Assembly (NCBI RefSeq): GCF_003315295.1
Contig: NZ_QNRI01000001.1
Coordinates: 62,001-126,000, forward strand
Source of the DNA: Paraliobacillus ryukyuensis
GTDB lineage: Bacteria > Bacillota > Bacilli > Bacillales > Amphibacillaceae
Reading direction: 5' to 3'
Length of the DNA stretch: 64,000 bases
Positions 18,818 to 28,160 of this stretch are shown here, piece by piece. The notes under the pieces are model-generated. The model worked only from the letters and a program-made list of their open reading frames with translations. It made no database searches and was not told where the DNA came from. The position numbers were made by a program, and so were the translations under genes. Positions within the stretch are counted from its first letter, which is position 1. Each line of letters opens with the position of its first letter.

Positions 18818-20035
18818 ATGAATAATATACAGGCCACTTGGTTTAGAGGGTATGTACAAATACAAGTAGTTGGATATCATCCAGAGCTATTTTTTGATTT
18901 ATGTGTACGAAATAATATTAATGTGTGGCATATAAAAAAAATAGATCAAACACACTGCTTGGGGAATATCTACATTCATGATATAAAAAACATGCGGAAA
19001 TTAAGAAAGCAAACCCGTTATAAAATTTCTTTTATAGAAAAAAAGGGCATACCATTTATATGTAAAAGAACGACAGCAAATAAACCATTTGTACTTGGAT
19101 TAATAGCTAGCTTACTATTAATCATCTTGTTATCGAATATGGTATGGAAAATTAATATTGAAGGTGTCCGACCGGAAATTGAGAAACAAATACGTACCAC
19201 ACTTGATGAGAATGGGATTTATGTAGGGAAACTGAAATTCTCGATTCAGTCAGTTGGCGATATGCAACAATTACTCTTAGATGAAATTCCAGAATTACTA
19301 TGGGTTGGTGTAAAAGAACAGGGAACCACGTATGCACTAGAAGGAGTAGAGAAAACACAGGTGTCTGAAAGAGAACAACCTTCCCCACATGATATTATTG
19401 CAGCAAAATCAGGTGTTATTACTGAAATGTATGTATCAAAAGGAAGACCTTTAGTGGACTTGAATGATTATGTAAAAAAAGGGGACAAGCTAGTAGCGGC
19501 TGATCTTTCACAAGGAAAAGAAGAGGCAGAAGAAGAAGAAGACACATCAAACAAAAATCAAGTAGCTGCCCAAGCGGATATTTACGCAGATACTTGGTAC
19601 GAATCTAATGTTACCATCCCATTAGAAGCAGACTATCAAACGTTATCGGGAGAAATGACAAGCAAGTATTTCATAAATTGGGGGAAAATAGCTTTACCAA
19701 TCTGGGGTTTTTTTCAACAAGAATTTGAACAATCACAAGCTGAGATTGAAAAAAAGTCTATTCACTTTTTTCAATGGGAATTGCCGATTAATATTATAAG
19801 AAAAGATACATATGAACAAAGACATGTCCAAGAAAAACGTACGCTTGCTGAGGCAAAAACTGCTGGCATATCACAAGCAAAAAAAAATTTACTACAGCAA
19901 TTAGGACGGGAAGCTGAAATTAAAAGCGAAAAAATTTTGCACGAAACTTCTGAGAATGGTAAAGTAAAATTACGCTTATACTTTACCGTTAAGGAAAATA
20001 TAGCAAAAATACAAGACCTTTCTCAAGGAGATTAG
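18818..20035 (+). CDS. yqfD: Sporulation protein YqfD
   Basis: A 405-residue membrane protein starting after TTGGAGGC. The N-terminal soluble part (about residues 1-88) is followed by one transmembrane segment (about 90-110) and a large extracytoplasmic domain. That domain has LWVGVKEQGTTYALEGVEK and AKSGVITEMYVSKGRPLV, the latter resembling a lipoyl/barrel-sandwich fold. The family is needed for efficient sporulation and is sigma-E dependent in B. subtilis. It lies four bases upstream of phoH, suggesting co-transcription. Confidence 0.88.
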   Translation: MNNIQATWFRGYVQIQVVGYHPELFFDLCVRNNINVWHIKKIDQTHCLGNIYIHDIKNMRKLRKQTRYKISFIEKKGIPFICKRTTANKPFVLGLIASLLLIILLSNMVWKINIEGVRPEIEKQIRTTLDENGIYVGKLKFSIQSVGDMQQLLLDEIPELLWVGVKEQGTTYALEGVEKTQVSEREQPSPHDIIAAKSGVITEMYVSKGRPLVDLNDYVKKGDKLVAADLSQGKEEAEEEEDTSNKNQVAAQADIYADTWYESNVTIPLEADYQTLSGEMTSKYFINWGKIALPIWGFFQQEFEQSQAEIEKKSIHFFQWELPINIIRKDTYEQRHVQEKRTLAEAKTAGISQAKKNLLQQLGREAEIKSEKILHETSENGKVKLRLYFTVKENIAKIQDLSQGD

Positions 20036-20038
20036 TTT

Positions 20039-20989
20039 ATGTCAGAAGCCTTACATCTTATTGATTTACAAATTACAGATCCAAATGAAGCACTTGCCTT
20101 ATTTGGAGCAGAAGACAAACATTTAAAACAGATCGAACAACAATTGCAAGTGTCGATTATTACACGTGGCGAGCAAGTTCGTATTTCTGGAAATGAACAA
20201 GAAGTTGTTTTAATTGAAGAAATCTTACATGCGTTATTAAAAGTAATTCGAAAAGGACTGACGATTTCTGAAAGAGATGTCGTTTATGCAGTAGAACTTG
20301 CAAAAAAAGGTAAAATACATCAATTTGAAACACTGTTTGAAGATGAAATTATAAAGAACGCAAAAGGGAAACCCATTCGTGTCAAAACATTAGGTCAGCG
20401 AAGTTATGTTAACGCAATTAAAGCACATGATTTAGTGTTCGGTATTGGGCCTGCTGGAACCGGAAAAACTTATCTAGCAGTGGTCATGGCAATACAAGCA
20501 CTTAAGAGTGGAAGCGTCAAACGAATTATCTTAACAAGACCTGCAGTAGAAGCTGGAGAAAGTTTAGGTTTTTTACCAGGCGATTTAAAAGAGAAAGTAG
20601 ACCCTTATTTAAGACCGTTATATGACGCCCTTCATGACTTGTTAGGAACTGAATATACCTTGCGATTAATTGAGCGTGGTACGATTGAAATTGCGCCACT
20701 TGCTTACATGCGAGGTCGAACATTAGATGATGCGTTTGTTATATTAGATGAGGCGCAAAATACAACACATGCACAAATGAAAATGTTTTTAACACGATTA
20801 GGTTTTGGATCTAAAATGGTTATCACAGGAGATATAACACAGGTCGATTTACCAAATGGTGTGCAATCTGGATTAAAAGTAGTGGAATCCAAATTAAAAG
20901 ACGTTTCGGATATATCTTTTATTTATTTACAACAAGCAGATGTTGTTCGTCACCCACTTGTCCAAAAAATTATAGATGCATTTGAATAA
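20039..20989 (+). CDS. phoH: PhoH-family ATPase
   Basis: A 316-residue P-loop protein starting at an ATG after AAGGAG. An N-terminal KH-like region (about residues 1-90) precedes the ATPase, with Walker A GPAGTGKT near residue 140 and Walker B VILDEAQNT near 236. In Firmicutes the gene sits with pgpH and ybeY, and family members are linked to RNA metabolism. Despite the name, no Pho box is seen here. Confidence 0.92.
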   Translation: MSEALHLIDLQITDPNEALALFGAEDKHLKQIEQQLQVSIITRGEQVRISGNEQEVVLIEEILHALLKVIRKGLTISERDVVYAVELAKKGKIHQFETLFEDEIIKNAKGKPIRVKTLGQRSYVNAIKAHDLVFGIGPAGTGKTYLAVVMAIQALKSGSVKRIILTRPAVEAGESLGFLPGDLKEKVDPYLRPLYDALHDLLGTEYTLRLIERGTIEIAPLAYMRGRTLDDAFVILDEAQNTTHAQMKMFLTRLGFGSKMVITGDITQVDLPNGVQSGLKVVESKLKDVSDISFIYLQQADVVRHPLVQKIIDAFE

Positions 20990-21000
20990 ATATACAAAAG

Positions 21001-21026
21001 CAGACCTGGATTCAGGTCTGTTTTTG
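21001..21026 (+). terminator. Terminator after phoH
   Basis: CAGACCTG and CAGGTCTG form a perfect 8-bp stem with a 4-base loop, followed by TTTTT. Confidence 0.88.
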
Positions 21027-21202
21027 TGTATTTCTAGTTATAAAATAGGCTCTATACTAAATGTGGTGGTATCTCTTGATTTCTCAAAGCTTCCATAGAA
21101 GTAAAAAAATACAAGCAACCCCTCTCTTTTGTTCCCCTAAAGTTGTAGACAAAAAGAAAATGGAGAGGGAAAGCGTGCAAAACAATTTGATTATAATGAG
21201 GA

Positions 21203-21465
21203 AAAGACTGCCAAAGAAGGGTAGAGGCATGTCTGAAAGAAAAGAGAACATCAAATATAGACGCTTTTCACAAGGTCGCAAAAACATTTAAACGTTGGAA
21301 ACAAGAAATCCTGCAATCGTTTATGTATCCTTTTAATAATGGTATATTGAGGGTGTGAACAACACAATAAAAGTGACGAAATGCATATCTTATGGCACTA
21401 AGAGTTTTGAGCGATTGAAAAAGAAGATACTGGGGCGTCAAGAGATAAGAAGCGTCTTATTATAA
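21203..21465 (+). pseudogene. ISL3-family transposase, C-terminal remnant with frameshift
   Basis: One frame reads SNIDAFHKVAKTFKRWKQEI and then LQSFMYPFNNG. After a one-base deletion at about 21343-21347 the next frame reads EGVNNTIKVTKCISYGTKSF then ERLKKKILGRQEI to a TAA at 21463. The order W-K-x-E-I-L, NG, EGVNN and IK is the conserved end of ISL3 transposases. The N-terminal DDE-bearing part is absent or beyond recognition. It cannot be active. Confidence 0.85.
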
Positions 21466-21469
21466 AAGT

Positions 21470-21660
21470 ACCTTAGCAGAGGAAATATGCGAGACTCCTA
21501 CGGGAACAGCAAATGTTTTCGATGGGACGAGTAATCGCAGTCCCACGAGCCGAAGATCCACTTGGTTAAGCGTCTAGAAGTTAGACGAAAACCGTCACGT
21601 CCTGTGTGCCCGAGGCCATGCCCGAGGAAAGCGAGTATATTTCCATTGCGGTTCAGGTGC
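21470..21660 (+). repeat. Interspersed structured repeat, copy 2, inside the IS remnant
   Basis: It contains GCGAGACTCCTACGGGAACA, AGCCGAAGATCCACTTGGTT, a small hairpin CGTCTA-GAAG-TAGACG, and CCGAGGAAAGCGAG. These landmarks are shared with the copies at 12.3 and 39.4 kb. It lies between the transposase stop and the right terminal repeat of the IS. No gene is present. Confidence 0.7.
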
Positions 21661-21871
21661 AAGTATGATTAATAATGTAAGTGTAAAAAAAGAGATGGTG
21701 GAGTGAAAATTACGCCACCACATGTGCCAGAGAACCATAAAATATCCCTAGATTAATGATGAAAGCTATACAATAATACGCTTTCCGTGTATGATAAAAG
21801 TAAAAACATGTCATTACGTTTTATCAAAGATAGATTACTGGTTTCTATTAGATGAAAAAGGGGAAATATAC

Positions 21872-24004
21872 ATGAACGACAAGTGGCGCAAGTTTTTTCA
21901 TACCATGTTGACACAAAATCATTTTATCGTCATTATTTTAGCTACACTTGTTATCGGAATAATCTTTTTCTTATTTATGTTGACAAATGTATACACAAAA
22001 ACGTATGATATCAATCGATTTAGTAATGCAAAGGAAACGATACGTTCTCCCATTACCATTGAGGATACCAAAGAGACAGAAAGAAGACGCAGAGAGGCCA
22101 TTCAAGCAATTGATGATCGCTATTATATATCCTCTGAAATAACAGAGGAACGAATTGGTTATGTAGAAGAGATATTTGATGCAATTAAGACTTTAAAATC
22201 GCAATCGAATTCGACATCAGAGGAAGAGGAGCTAACAACAGTCGATTATGTACAAGATTTACAACAGATGCTCAGTCCTGAAATTATTGCTCAGATTGAT
22301 CAGAAAACACTGTCTGTCCTGTTTGATGCAAATGAAAATGATCGTTCCATCTCAAAAGAGCTAGTAACAACAACCTTGCATACTATCTTTAATGAAGGCA
22401 TCAGAACAGAAGATGTTACTGATTCGTTGGATCGTTTTAATGAACGATTGCGTTTTTCTAGTTTATCAAGTAAGGTAAAATCTGCTTTATCGGATGTCGC
22501 GTCATTTGCTATTGTAGAGAATTCATTTTTTTCTGTTGAACAGACAAATGAAGCAGAAAAACAAGCAGTCAATAATGTTGAACCCGTCACCATCCGTGCG
22601 GGAGAGGTGATAGTTCAAGAAGGACAAACAATCACAAATGAAATTTATGAGCAATTAAAGTTAGTAGGGCTGTTAAATGATGACCGAAACATATATCCAG
22701 TTATTGGATTGTTCATGCTTGTTTTGTTAATAATAGGTTATATTTTGTATGATCTAACACACCTAAACAAACAGATTGAAGTCGGTATTCGATCGTGTCT
22801 TGCTTTTATCATTATTAGTTTATTAATGGTTGCGTTCATGAAATTTGTAAGCTATTATGCAACAGAAACGAATCCTTTGTATTATCTGCTACCAGTTCCT
22901 GTGGGTGCCATGCTGATAAAACTATTGTTTCGTGAACGCACAGCTGTTACATTTGCCATCGTATTCTCGATTATTGGTAGCGTTATTTTTAATGGACAGA
23001 TTCCTGGAGCATTAAATATTGAGGCCGGTTTATACTTTTTAATGTCGCAGTTAGGTGCGATATTATTTATCTATAATACGAAAGACCGTCCTGCAATCTT
23101 AAAAGGCAGTATAGGACTTATCGTTATTAACATTTGTGCGGTGTCACTATTTTTATTTCTATCGTATGAAAAGTACGAATGGACAAACTTCTTAGTTTTT
23201 GGTGGCTATGGTGCGGCGTCTGGTTTAATTGCCTCTGCATTAACTTTAGGCAGTCTCCCATTTTTAGAATCAGGATTAGGAATTTTGTCTGACTCGAAAT
23301 TATTAACATTGGCAAGTCCAAATCATCCATTACTAAGAAAAATACTGACAGAGGCGCCTGGAACGTATCATCATAGTGTGATGGTTGCTAATCTTAGCGA
23401 GGCCGCTTGTGAAAAAATAGGAGCAAATGGGTTATTGGCTAGGGTAGCATCTTATTACCATGATCTTGGTAAAACAAAATATCCCCACTATTTTATTGAA
23501 AATCAAATGGGTATTCAAAATCCGCATAATTTTATAGAACCAAAGCAAAGCGCTGCCATTATTATGGCTCATCCCTATGACGGAGCTAAGATGCTAAAAC
23601 AATATAATATGCCGAAAGCGTTTATCGATATCGCCAAACAACACCATGGCACAACTTTGCTGAAATATTTTTATTACAATGCGAAAGAGACATATAAAAA
23701 AGTAAATGAGGAAGAGTATCGTTATCCTGGTCCTAAACCGCAAACAAAAGAGGCAGCTATTATTGCGCTATGTGACCCAGTTGAAGCAGCAGTAAGATCT
23801 ATGGACGAGCCGTCGAAAGAAAAAATTGATCAGCTAATCGAGAATATTATTTATGACAGATTAACGGATGGTCAATTGAATGAAAGCTCGTTAACGTTTA
23901 ATGAGTTAGAAATGGTTAAAATAACAATTAGTGAAACGTTGAATGGCATTTACCATTCAAGGATTCAATATCCTGATGATAAAAAATTGAAGGAGGAAGC
24001 TTAA
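21872..24004 (+). CDS. pgpH: Cyclic-di-AMP phosphodiesterase PgpH (7TM-HD family)
   Basis: A 710-residue membrane enzyme. One N-terminal transmembrane helix (about residues 18-40) precedes an extracellular 7TMR-HD domain. A bundle of about seven helices (about 290-480) follows, then a cytoplasmic HD domain with YHHSVMVANLSEAA and the metal-binding YYHDLGKTKYPHYF. PgpH proteins hydrolyse c-di-AMP to pApA. I chose the ATG at 21872 after AAGGGGAA, matching the B. subtilis length (711). It directly abuts ybeY, so translation is probably coupled. Confidence 0.92.
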   Translation: MNDKWRKFFHTMLTQNHFIVIILATLVIGIIFFLFMLTNVYTKTYDINRFSNAKETIRSPITIEDTKETERRRREAIQAIDDRYYISSEITEERIGYVEEIFDAIKTLKSQSNSTSEEEELTTVDYVQDLQQMLSPEIIAQIDQKTLSVLFDANENDRSISKELVTTTLHTIFNEGIRTEDVTDSLDRFNERLRFSSLSSKVKSALSDVASFAIVENSFFSVEQTNEAEKQAVNNVEPVTIRAGEVIVQEGQTITNEIYEQLKLVGLLNDDRNIYPVIGLFMLVLLIIGYILYDLTHLNKQIEVGIRSCLAFIIISLLMVAFMKFVSYYATETNPLYYLLPVPVGAMLIKLLFRERTAVTFAIVFSIIGSVIFNGQIPGALNIEAGLYFLMSQLGAILFIYNTKDRPAILKGSIGLIVINICAVSLFLFLSYEKYEWTNFLVFGGYGAASGLIASALTLGSLPFLESGLGILSDSKLLTLASPNHPLLRKILTEAPGTYHHSVMVANLSEAACEKIGANGLLARVASYYHDLGKTKYPHYFIENQMGIQNPHNFIEPKQSAAIIMAHPYDGAKMLKQYNMPKAFIDIAKQHHGTTLLKYFYYNAKETYKKVNEEEYRYPGPKPQTKEAAIIALCDPVEAAVRSMDEPSKEKIDQLIENIIYDRLTDGQLNESSLTFNELEMVKITISETLNGIYHSRIQYPDDKKLKEEA

Positions 24005-24472
24005 ATGCATATTGATTTCCATGATGAAACAAATCAAGTAACTGAAAAATATATCGATCTTATCCAAAATTTAATAAGTTATGCGGCTGAGCAAGAACAC
24101 GTGACGCAGGAAGCAGAAATATCAATTAATTTCGTTGATAATAATGAAATTCAAATCATTAATCGAAATTACCGTCAAATTGATCGCCCAACAGATGTTA
24201 TTTCTTTTGCATTAGAAGAGTCCGGTGAAGGTGAAATAAAGGTGATCGGAGAAGATATCCCACTTGTACTAGGAGATATTGTTATCTCCATCGACAAAGC
24301 ACGAGAACAAGCGGGAGATTATGACCATTCATTAGAAAGAGAATTAGGGTTCTTGGCATTACATGGTTTTCTTCATTTATTAGGCTATGATCATATGAAT
24401 GAGGCGGATGAAGAAAAAATGTTCAATAGACAAAAGGAATTGTTAAATGGGTTTGGGCTCTCGCGGGAATAA
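24005..24472 (+). CDS. ybeY: Endoribonuclease YbeY
   Basis: A 155-residue metalloprotein with the signature HGFLHLLGYDH (near residue 120), whose three histidines bind zinc, and the upstream RPTDVISFAL motif. YbeY takes part in 16S rRNA 3'-end maturation and ribosome quality control. The ATG follows the pgpH stop immediately, with AAGGAGGAAGC inside pgpH. Its 3' end overlaps dgkA by 26 bases. Confidence 0.96.
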   Translation: MHIDFHDETNQVTEKYIDLIQNLISYAAEQEHVTQEAEISINFVDNNEIQIINRNYRQIDRPTDVISFALEESGEGEIKVIGEDIPLVLGDIVISIDKAREQAGDYDHSLERELGFLALHGFLHLLGYDHMNEADEEKMFNRQKELLNGFGLSRE

Positions 24473-24824
24473 ACCACATCGCATTGGATTTAGGTTCGCC
24501 TTACAGGGCATACGCTATGCGTTTGCGGCCGAATGGAATGTGAAAATGCATGTGTTTGCCTTTATAGCGATTACGATCATTAGTGTCTTATTTCAAATCT
24601 CACCTTTTGAATGGATGATGGTTTTCCTAGTAAGTGGTTTAGTCATCATTACTGAACTATTAAACACAGCAGTAGAGCATTTGCTTGATTATCTAACACC
24701 TGAACAACATCCAGTAGTAGGTCAAATAAAAGATGTTACCGCTGGTGCAGTTTTTATTGCAGCTATTGTAGCAGTTGCTGTTGGGTTTGTTATTTTCTTG
24801 CCGAAAATTATCGCATTGTTTTAA
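24447..24824 (+). CDS. dgkA: Undecaprenol kinase (DgkA family)
   Basis: A 125-residue protein with three transmembrane helices. The family motif ITELLNTAVEHLLD lies near residue 70, with DVTAGAVF following. Gram-positive DgkA homologues phosphorylate undecaprenol, recycling the lipid carrier for wall synthesis. The start lies inside ybeY. The cdd gene that follows dgkA in B. subtilis is missing here. Confidence 0.93.
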   Translation: MGLGSRGNKPHRIGFRFALQGIRYAFAAEWNVKMHVFAFIAITIISVLFQISPFEWMMVFLVSGLVIITELLNTAVEHLLDYLTPEQHPVVGQIKDVTAGAVFIAAIVAVAVGFVIFLPKIIALF

Positions 24825-24961
24825 TTAAAACGTGCACATGTTGTAGAAAAAGAACGAAATATTAATGTTCAAAAAAGCTATAAGATCTTTTGTCGAACGT
24901 ATGAAATTAACGCTAAAATATAGTAAAATAATTGCAAGAAGTAGTTAATGGAGGATGCACC

Positions 24962-25864
24962 ATGGAAAAGTCATATAAATCAGGGTTTATTACAATTATT
25001 GGCCGACCGAATGTTGGAAAATCTACATTTATCAATCGAGTAATAGGCCAAAAAATTGCTATTATGAGTGACAAAGCACAAACTACTCGTAATACGATTC
25101 AAGGTGTACTTACAGAAAAAGACGCACAATTTGTTTTTATTGATACACCAGGTATTCATAAGCCAAAGCATCGTTTAGGCGATTTTATGGTTAAAATAGC
25201 AGAAGGTACGTTAAATGAAGTAGATGTCGTTATGTTTATGATTAATGCAGAAGAAGGTTTCGGTCGTGGTGATCAATATATTATCGACCGGTTAAAAAAT
25301 ATTAAACGCCCGATTTTTCTAATTATAAACAAAATTGATCAAGTACATCCAGATACCTTACTTCAACTCATTGATCAGTACAAGGACAAGTTGTCATTTG
25401 CAGAAATCATTCCTATTTCGGCATTACAAGGAAATAATGTAACGCATTTATTAGATGTTCTGAAAAGTCATTTACCTGAAGGACCACAATATTACCCAGA
25501 AGATCAAGTGACAGACCACCCAGAACGTTTTATTATGAGCGAACTTATTCGAGAAAAAGTACTTGAGTTAACGAGAGAAGAGATACCACATTCTATTGCT
25601 GTAGTAATTGAACAGATTGACGAGCAAGAAAATGAGAAATTGCGCGTCCAAGCGACTATTGTCACGGAAAGGAAATCACAAAAAGGGATCATTATTGGTA
25701 AACAAGGTACGATGCTTAAACAAGTCGGTGTCAAAGCAAGAAAAGATATCGAATCCTTGTTGGGAACCAAAATTTACCTCGAACTATGGGTGAAAGTGCA
25801 AAAAGATTGGCGAAATCGCCCCCAGCACTTGCAAGCATATGGATTCACAGAAGATGAATATTAA
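24962..25864 (+). CDS. era: GTPase Era
   Basis: A 300-residue Ras-like GTPase with G1 GRPNVGKST near residue 14, G3 [14 protein letters not shown]4 NKID, and a C-terminal KH domain with [13 protein letters not shown]. Era binds the 3' end of 16S rRNA and checks 30S assembly. I chose the ATG at 24962, six bases after GGAGGATG. An upstream in-frame start at 24932 precedes that ribosome site. Confidence 0.97.
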   Translation: MEKSYKSGFITIIGRPNVGKSTFINRVIGQKIAIMSDKAQTTRNTIQGVLTEKDAQFVFIDTPGIHKPKHRLGDFMVKIAEGTLNEVDVVMFMINAEEGFGRGDQYIIDRLKNIKRPIFLIINKIDQVHPDTLLQLIDQYKDKLSFAEIIPISALQGNNVTHLLDVLKSHLPEGPQYYPEDQVTDHPERFIMSELIREKVLELTREEIPHSIAVVIEQIDEQENEKLRVQATIVTERKSQKGIIIGKQGTMLKQVGVKARKDIESLLGTKIYLELWVKVQKDWRNRPQHLQAYGFTEDEY

Positions 25865-25971
25865 TGTCTGGTAAATATTTTTACTCATGCTTTGTTGTCA
25901 AAAGGAAATTCTATAAGTAAGTAATTGAAACATCAATTAATCATTTCTCAAATGGAAAGGTGGGGTTTCTT

Positions 25972-26115
25972 GTGATTGACTTACCTTGGAAACTTTTCAG
26001 TCAAACAGGAAACATAGAAACCTATTTACTAATGAAAGAATTAGAAGCAGACACTAATGATGGTTTAGAAGCTTATGTTGAAGATGATATAGAGGAATAT
26101 GATCATAATTTTTAA
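25972..26115 (+). CDS. yqzL: YqzL-family small protein
   Basis: A 47-residue protein starting at GTG 25972 after GGAAAGGTGGGG. It reads VIDLPWKLFSQTGNIETYLL and then an acidic tail ending YDHNF. The pattern W-x-x-FSQTG-x-x-x-TYLL and the place between era and recO match B. subtilis YqzL, which has the same length. The function is not known. Confidence 0.85.
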   Translation: MIDLPWKLFSQTGNIETYLLMKELEADTNDGLEAYVEDDIEEYDHNF

Positions 26116-26158
26116 TTTTTAAGCTGCTGTACTGTTTTGGCAATGAGGCGAGGGATTG

Positions 26159-26926
26159 GTGAAACCGTTGTTTGAAAAAATAGAAGGAATCATTATACGA
26201 ACACAAGATTATGGGGAAACACATAAAATCGTAACGTTATTTACAAAAGAAAAAGGTAAAATCGCTTGTATTGCAAGAGGTGCTAAAAAACCAAAAAGTA
26301 GAATGGCTGCCGTTACGCAGCCTTTTATTCATGGTTCATTTTTAATTCAAACAGGCTCTAATCTTGGTACGATGCAACAAGGGGAAATTATTGTTTCGTT
26401 TCGTAAAATAAGAGAAGATATCATAAAAACAGCTTATGCAAGTTATTTAGCTGAGCTAACTGATAAAATGTTAGATAAACAGTCATTTGAAGGGTATCTA
26501 TACCAACAATTCATTTTTTCCATGCAAGCAATAGAGATGGATAAAGATCCTGATATTATCATGCTAATGTATGAATTAAAAGTATTTGATAAAGCTGGAT
26601 TTGCACCAGTAGTGAATAGATGTGTAAACTGTGGCCGAGTGGAAGCAAGTTATGCCTTCTCTATAAAAGAAGGCGGATTTCTTTGCAGCCAATGCTTATC
26701 CATTGACCCTCAAGCAGTGCACTTGTCAGAAACGTTAACTAAACTATTTCAAATTTTTTCACAAGTAGATTTACAACAGATAGGTAATATTTCCGTTAAA
26801 CCGGAAAACAAAGCGTTGCTAAAACAATTGATGGAAGCTTACTATGATCAGTATGGAAGTTATTATTTGAAATCAAAAAAATTTTTAAAACAATTAGATA
26901 CATTTAATTATTGGTATGAGAATTAA
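26159..26926 (+). CDS. recO: DNA repair protein RecO
   Basis: This 255-residue protein has an N-terminal OB-fold (EGIIIRTQDYGETHKIVTLF), a helical middle and a zinc-binding site of two CxxC pairs (CVNCG and CSQCL, about residues 157-180). With RecF and RecR it loads RecA at single-strand gaps and anneals strands. I prefer GTG 26159, five to ten bases after GAGGCGAGGG; TTG codons at 26156 and 26168 are alternatives. Confidence 0.94.
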   Translation: MKPLFEKIEGIIIRTQDYGETHKIVTLFTKEKGKIACIARGAKKPKSRMAAVTQPFIHGSFLIQTGSNLGTMQQGEIIVSFRKIREDIIKTAYASYLAELTDKMLDKQSFEGYLYQQFIFSMQAIEMDKDPDIIMLMYELKVFDKAGFAPVVNRCVNCGRVEASYAFSIKEGGFLCSQCLSIDPQAVHLSETLTKLFQIFSQVDLQQIGNISVKPENKALLKQLMEAYYDQYGSYYLKSKKFLKQLDTFNYWYEN

Positions 26927-26957
26927 ACGTGTAAACTTGTCTCACTTGCGTGGTTGC

Positions 26958-26986
26958 TTGACAAATAACAAGTTTTGTCTTATGAT
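26958..26986 (+). promoter_or_regulatory. Sigma-A promoter of the glyQS operon
   Basis: TTGACA at 26958-26963, a 17-base spacer and TATGAT at 26981-26986. Transcription would start at about 26993, at the head of the T-box leader. Confidence 0.82.
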
Positions 26987-26992
26987 CTGTAA

Positions 26993-27216
26993 TACAAAAT
27001 GACATTTTACGTTGATAGAAAGTAGTACTTCTATCCATTCTATTCTAGCGAGTTCAGGAAAGTGGAAGCTGAACATAGAACATAGAGGGAAGGCATTCTG
27101 GAGTAATCGTATGAAAGTGGTTATCTATACTAGTTAGATAACAAGTAGGGTGGAACCGCGGGAATCCCGTCCCTATAGCTTAAATATTTGAGCTATAGGG
27201 ACGGGATTTTCTTTTG
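26993..27216 (+). promoter_or_regulatory. T-box riboswitch for glycyl-tRNA (glyQS leader)
   Basis: The leader has the canonical T-box AGGGTGGAACCGCG at 27147-27160 and a terminator that competes with the antiterminator. A plausible specifier codon GGC (glycine) lies at 27092-27094 in GAAGGCATTC. The UGGA of the T-box can pair with the UCCA end expected of Bacillus tRNA-Gly. Uncharged tRNA-Gly would favour read-through into glyQS. Confidence 0.95.
27164..27216 (+). terminator. T-box-controlled terminator
   Basis: ATCCCGTCCCTATAGCT (27164-27180) pairs perfectly over 17 bp with 27191-27207 and is followed by TTTCTTTT. The 5' arm overlaps the antiterminator region that follows the T-box sequence. 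Confidence 0.93.
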
Positions 27217-27266
27217 TTCATTAAACCTGAAACAAAATATGTGATTCAGTAAATGGAGGTAAGAAT

Positions 27267-28160
27267 ATGAATATTCAAGAGATGATATTAACATTACAGA
27301 AACACTGGTCAGATCAAAACTGTATTTTAATGCAGGCCTATGACGTAGAAAAAGGGGCTGGTACGATGTCACCGATGACATTGTTACGCAGTCTTGGTCC
27401 TGAACCATGGAATGTTGCTTATGTAGAACCATCAAGACGACCAGCAGATGGTCGCTACGGTGAAAATCCGAACCGTTTATACCAGCATCATCAATTTCAA
27501 GTAATTATGAAACCATCACCTGACAATATTCAAGAATTATACTTAGAATCTCTCAAAAAACTAGGAATTGATCCTTTGGCGCATGATATTCGTTTTGTTG
27601 AAGATAACTGGGAAAATCCAACTTTAGGTGCTGCAGGACTAGGATGGGAAGTTTGGTTAGATGGCATGGAGATTACCCAATTTACCTATTTTCAACAAAT
27701 TGGTGGCTTGGAAGCAAAACCTGTGTCTGTTGAGATTACTTACGGAATGGAGCGACTTGCTTCCTATATTCAAGACAAAGAAAATGTCTTTGAATTAGAA
27801 TGGACCGATGGAGTAACGGTAGGAGATATTTTCTACCAGCCAGAATTTGAGCATTCTACTTATACATTTAAAGAATCGGATACCGAGATGTTATTTGACC
27901 TGTTTGCTACATATGAGAAAGAAGCACAGCGTATCATGGGGAAAGGACTCGTCTTTCCAGCGTATGATTATGTATTGAAATGCTCGCATACGTTCAATTT
28001 ACTTGATGCAAAAGGTGTTATTTCAGTAACAGAACGAACAGGTTATATTGGACGTGTTCGAAATCTTGCCCGAGAAATTGCTAAATTATATGTAGAAGAG
28101 CGTGAACGCTTAGGTTTTCCAATGTTAAAAGAGGAGGGAAAACAAGATGTCAACAACTAA
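27267..28160 (+). CDS. glyQ: Glycyl-tRNA synthetase alpha subunit
   Basis: A 297-residue class II synthetase subunit starting after GGAGGTAAG. It contains the family hallmarks [37 protein letters not shown] and [13 protein letters not shown]. It forms the alpha2beta2 enzyme with GlyS, carrying the aminoacylation site. The 3' end overlaps glyS by 14 bases, ensuring balanced synthesis. Expression is under the glycine T-box. Confidence 0.98.
   Translation: MNIQEMILTLQKHWSDQNCILMQAYDVEKGAGTMSPMTLLRSLGPEPWNVAYVEPSRRPADGRYGENPNRLYQHHQFQVIMKPSPDNIQELYLESLKKLGIDPLAHDIRFVEDNWENPTLGAAGLGWEVWLDGMEITQFTYFQQIGGLEAKPVSVEITYGMERLASYIQDKENVFELEWTDGVTVGDIFYQPEFEHSTYTFKESDTEMLFDLFATYEKEAQRIMGKGLVFPAYDYVLKCSHTFNLLDAKGVISVTERTGYIGRVRNLAREIAKLYVEERERLGFPMLKEEGKQDVNN

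Larger units (their letters stand above)
21048..21736 (+). mobile_element. Degenerate ISL3-family insertion sequence with target duplication
   Basis: The left end GGCTCTATACTAAATGTGG (from 21048) and the right end, whose inverse reads GGTTCTCTGGCACATGTGG (ending 21736), are imperfect inverted repeats that match at 17 of 23 positions. Directly outside them lie identical 8-bp repeats ATAAAATA (21040-21047 and 21737-21744), the size ISL3 elements produce. Inside there is a transposase C-terminal remnant and a non-coding repeat. At 689 bp it is about half the usual length or less, so most of the transposase gene has been lost. Confidence 0.88.

Noticed and set aside
21061-21291. 76-codon open frame after phoH
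   Set aside because: It begins inside the left IS end and runs in a frame different from the transposase remnant, with no ribosome site; it is a chance frame.
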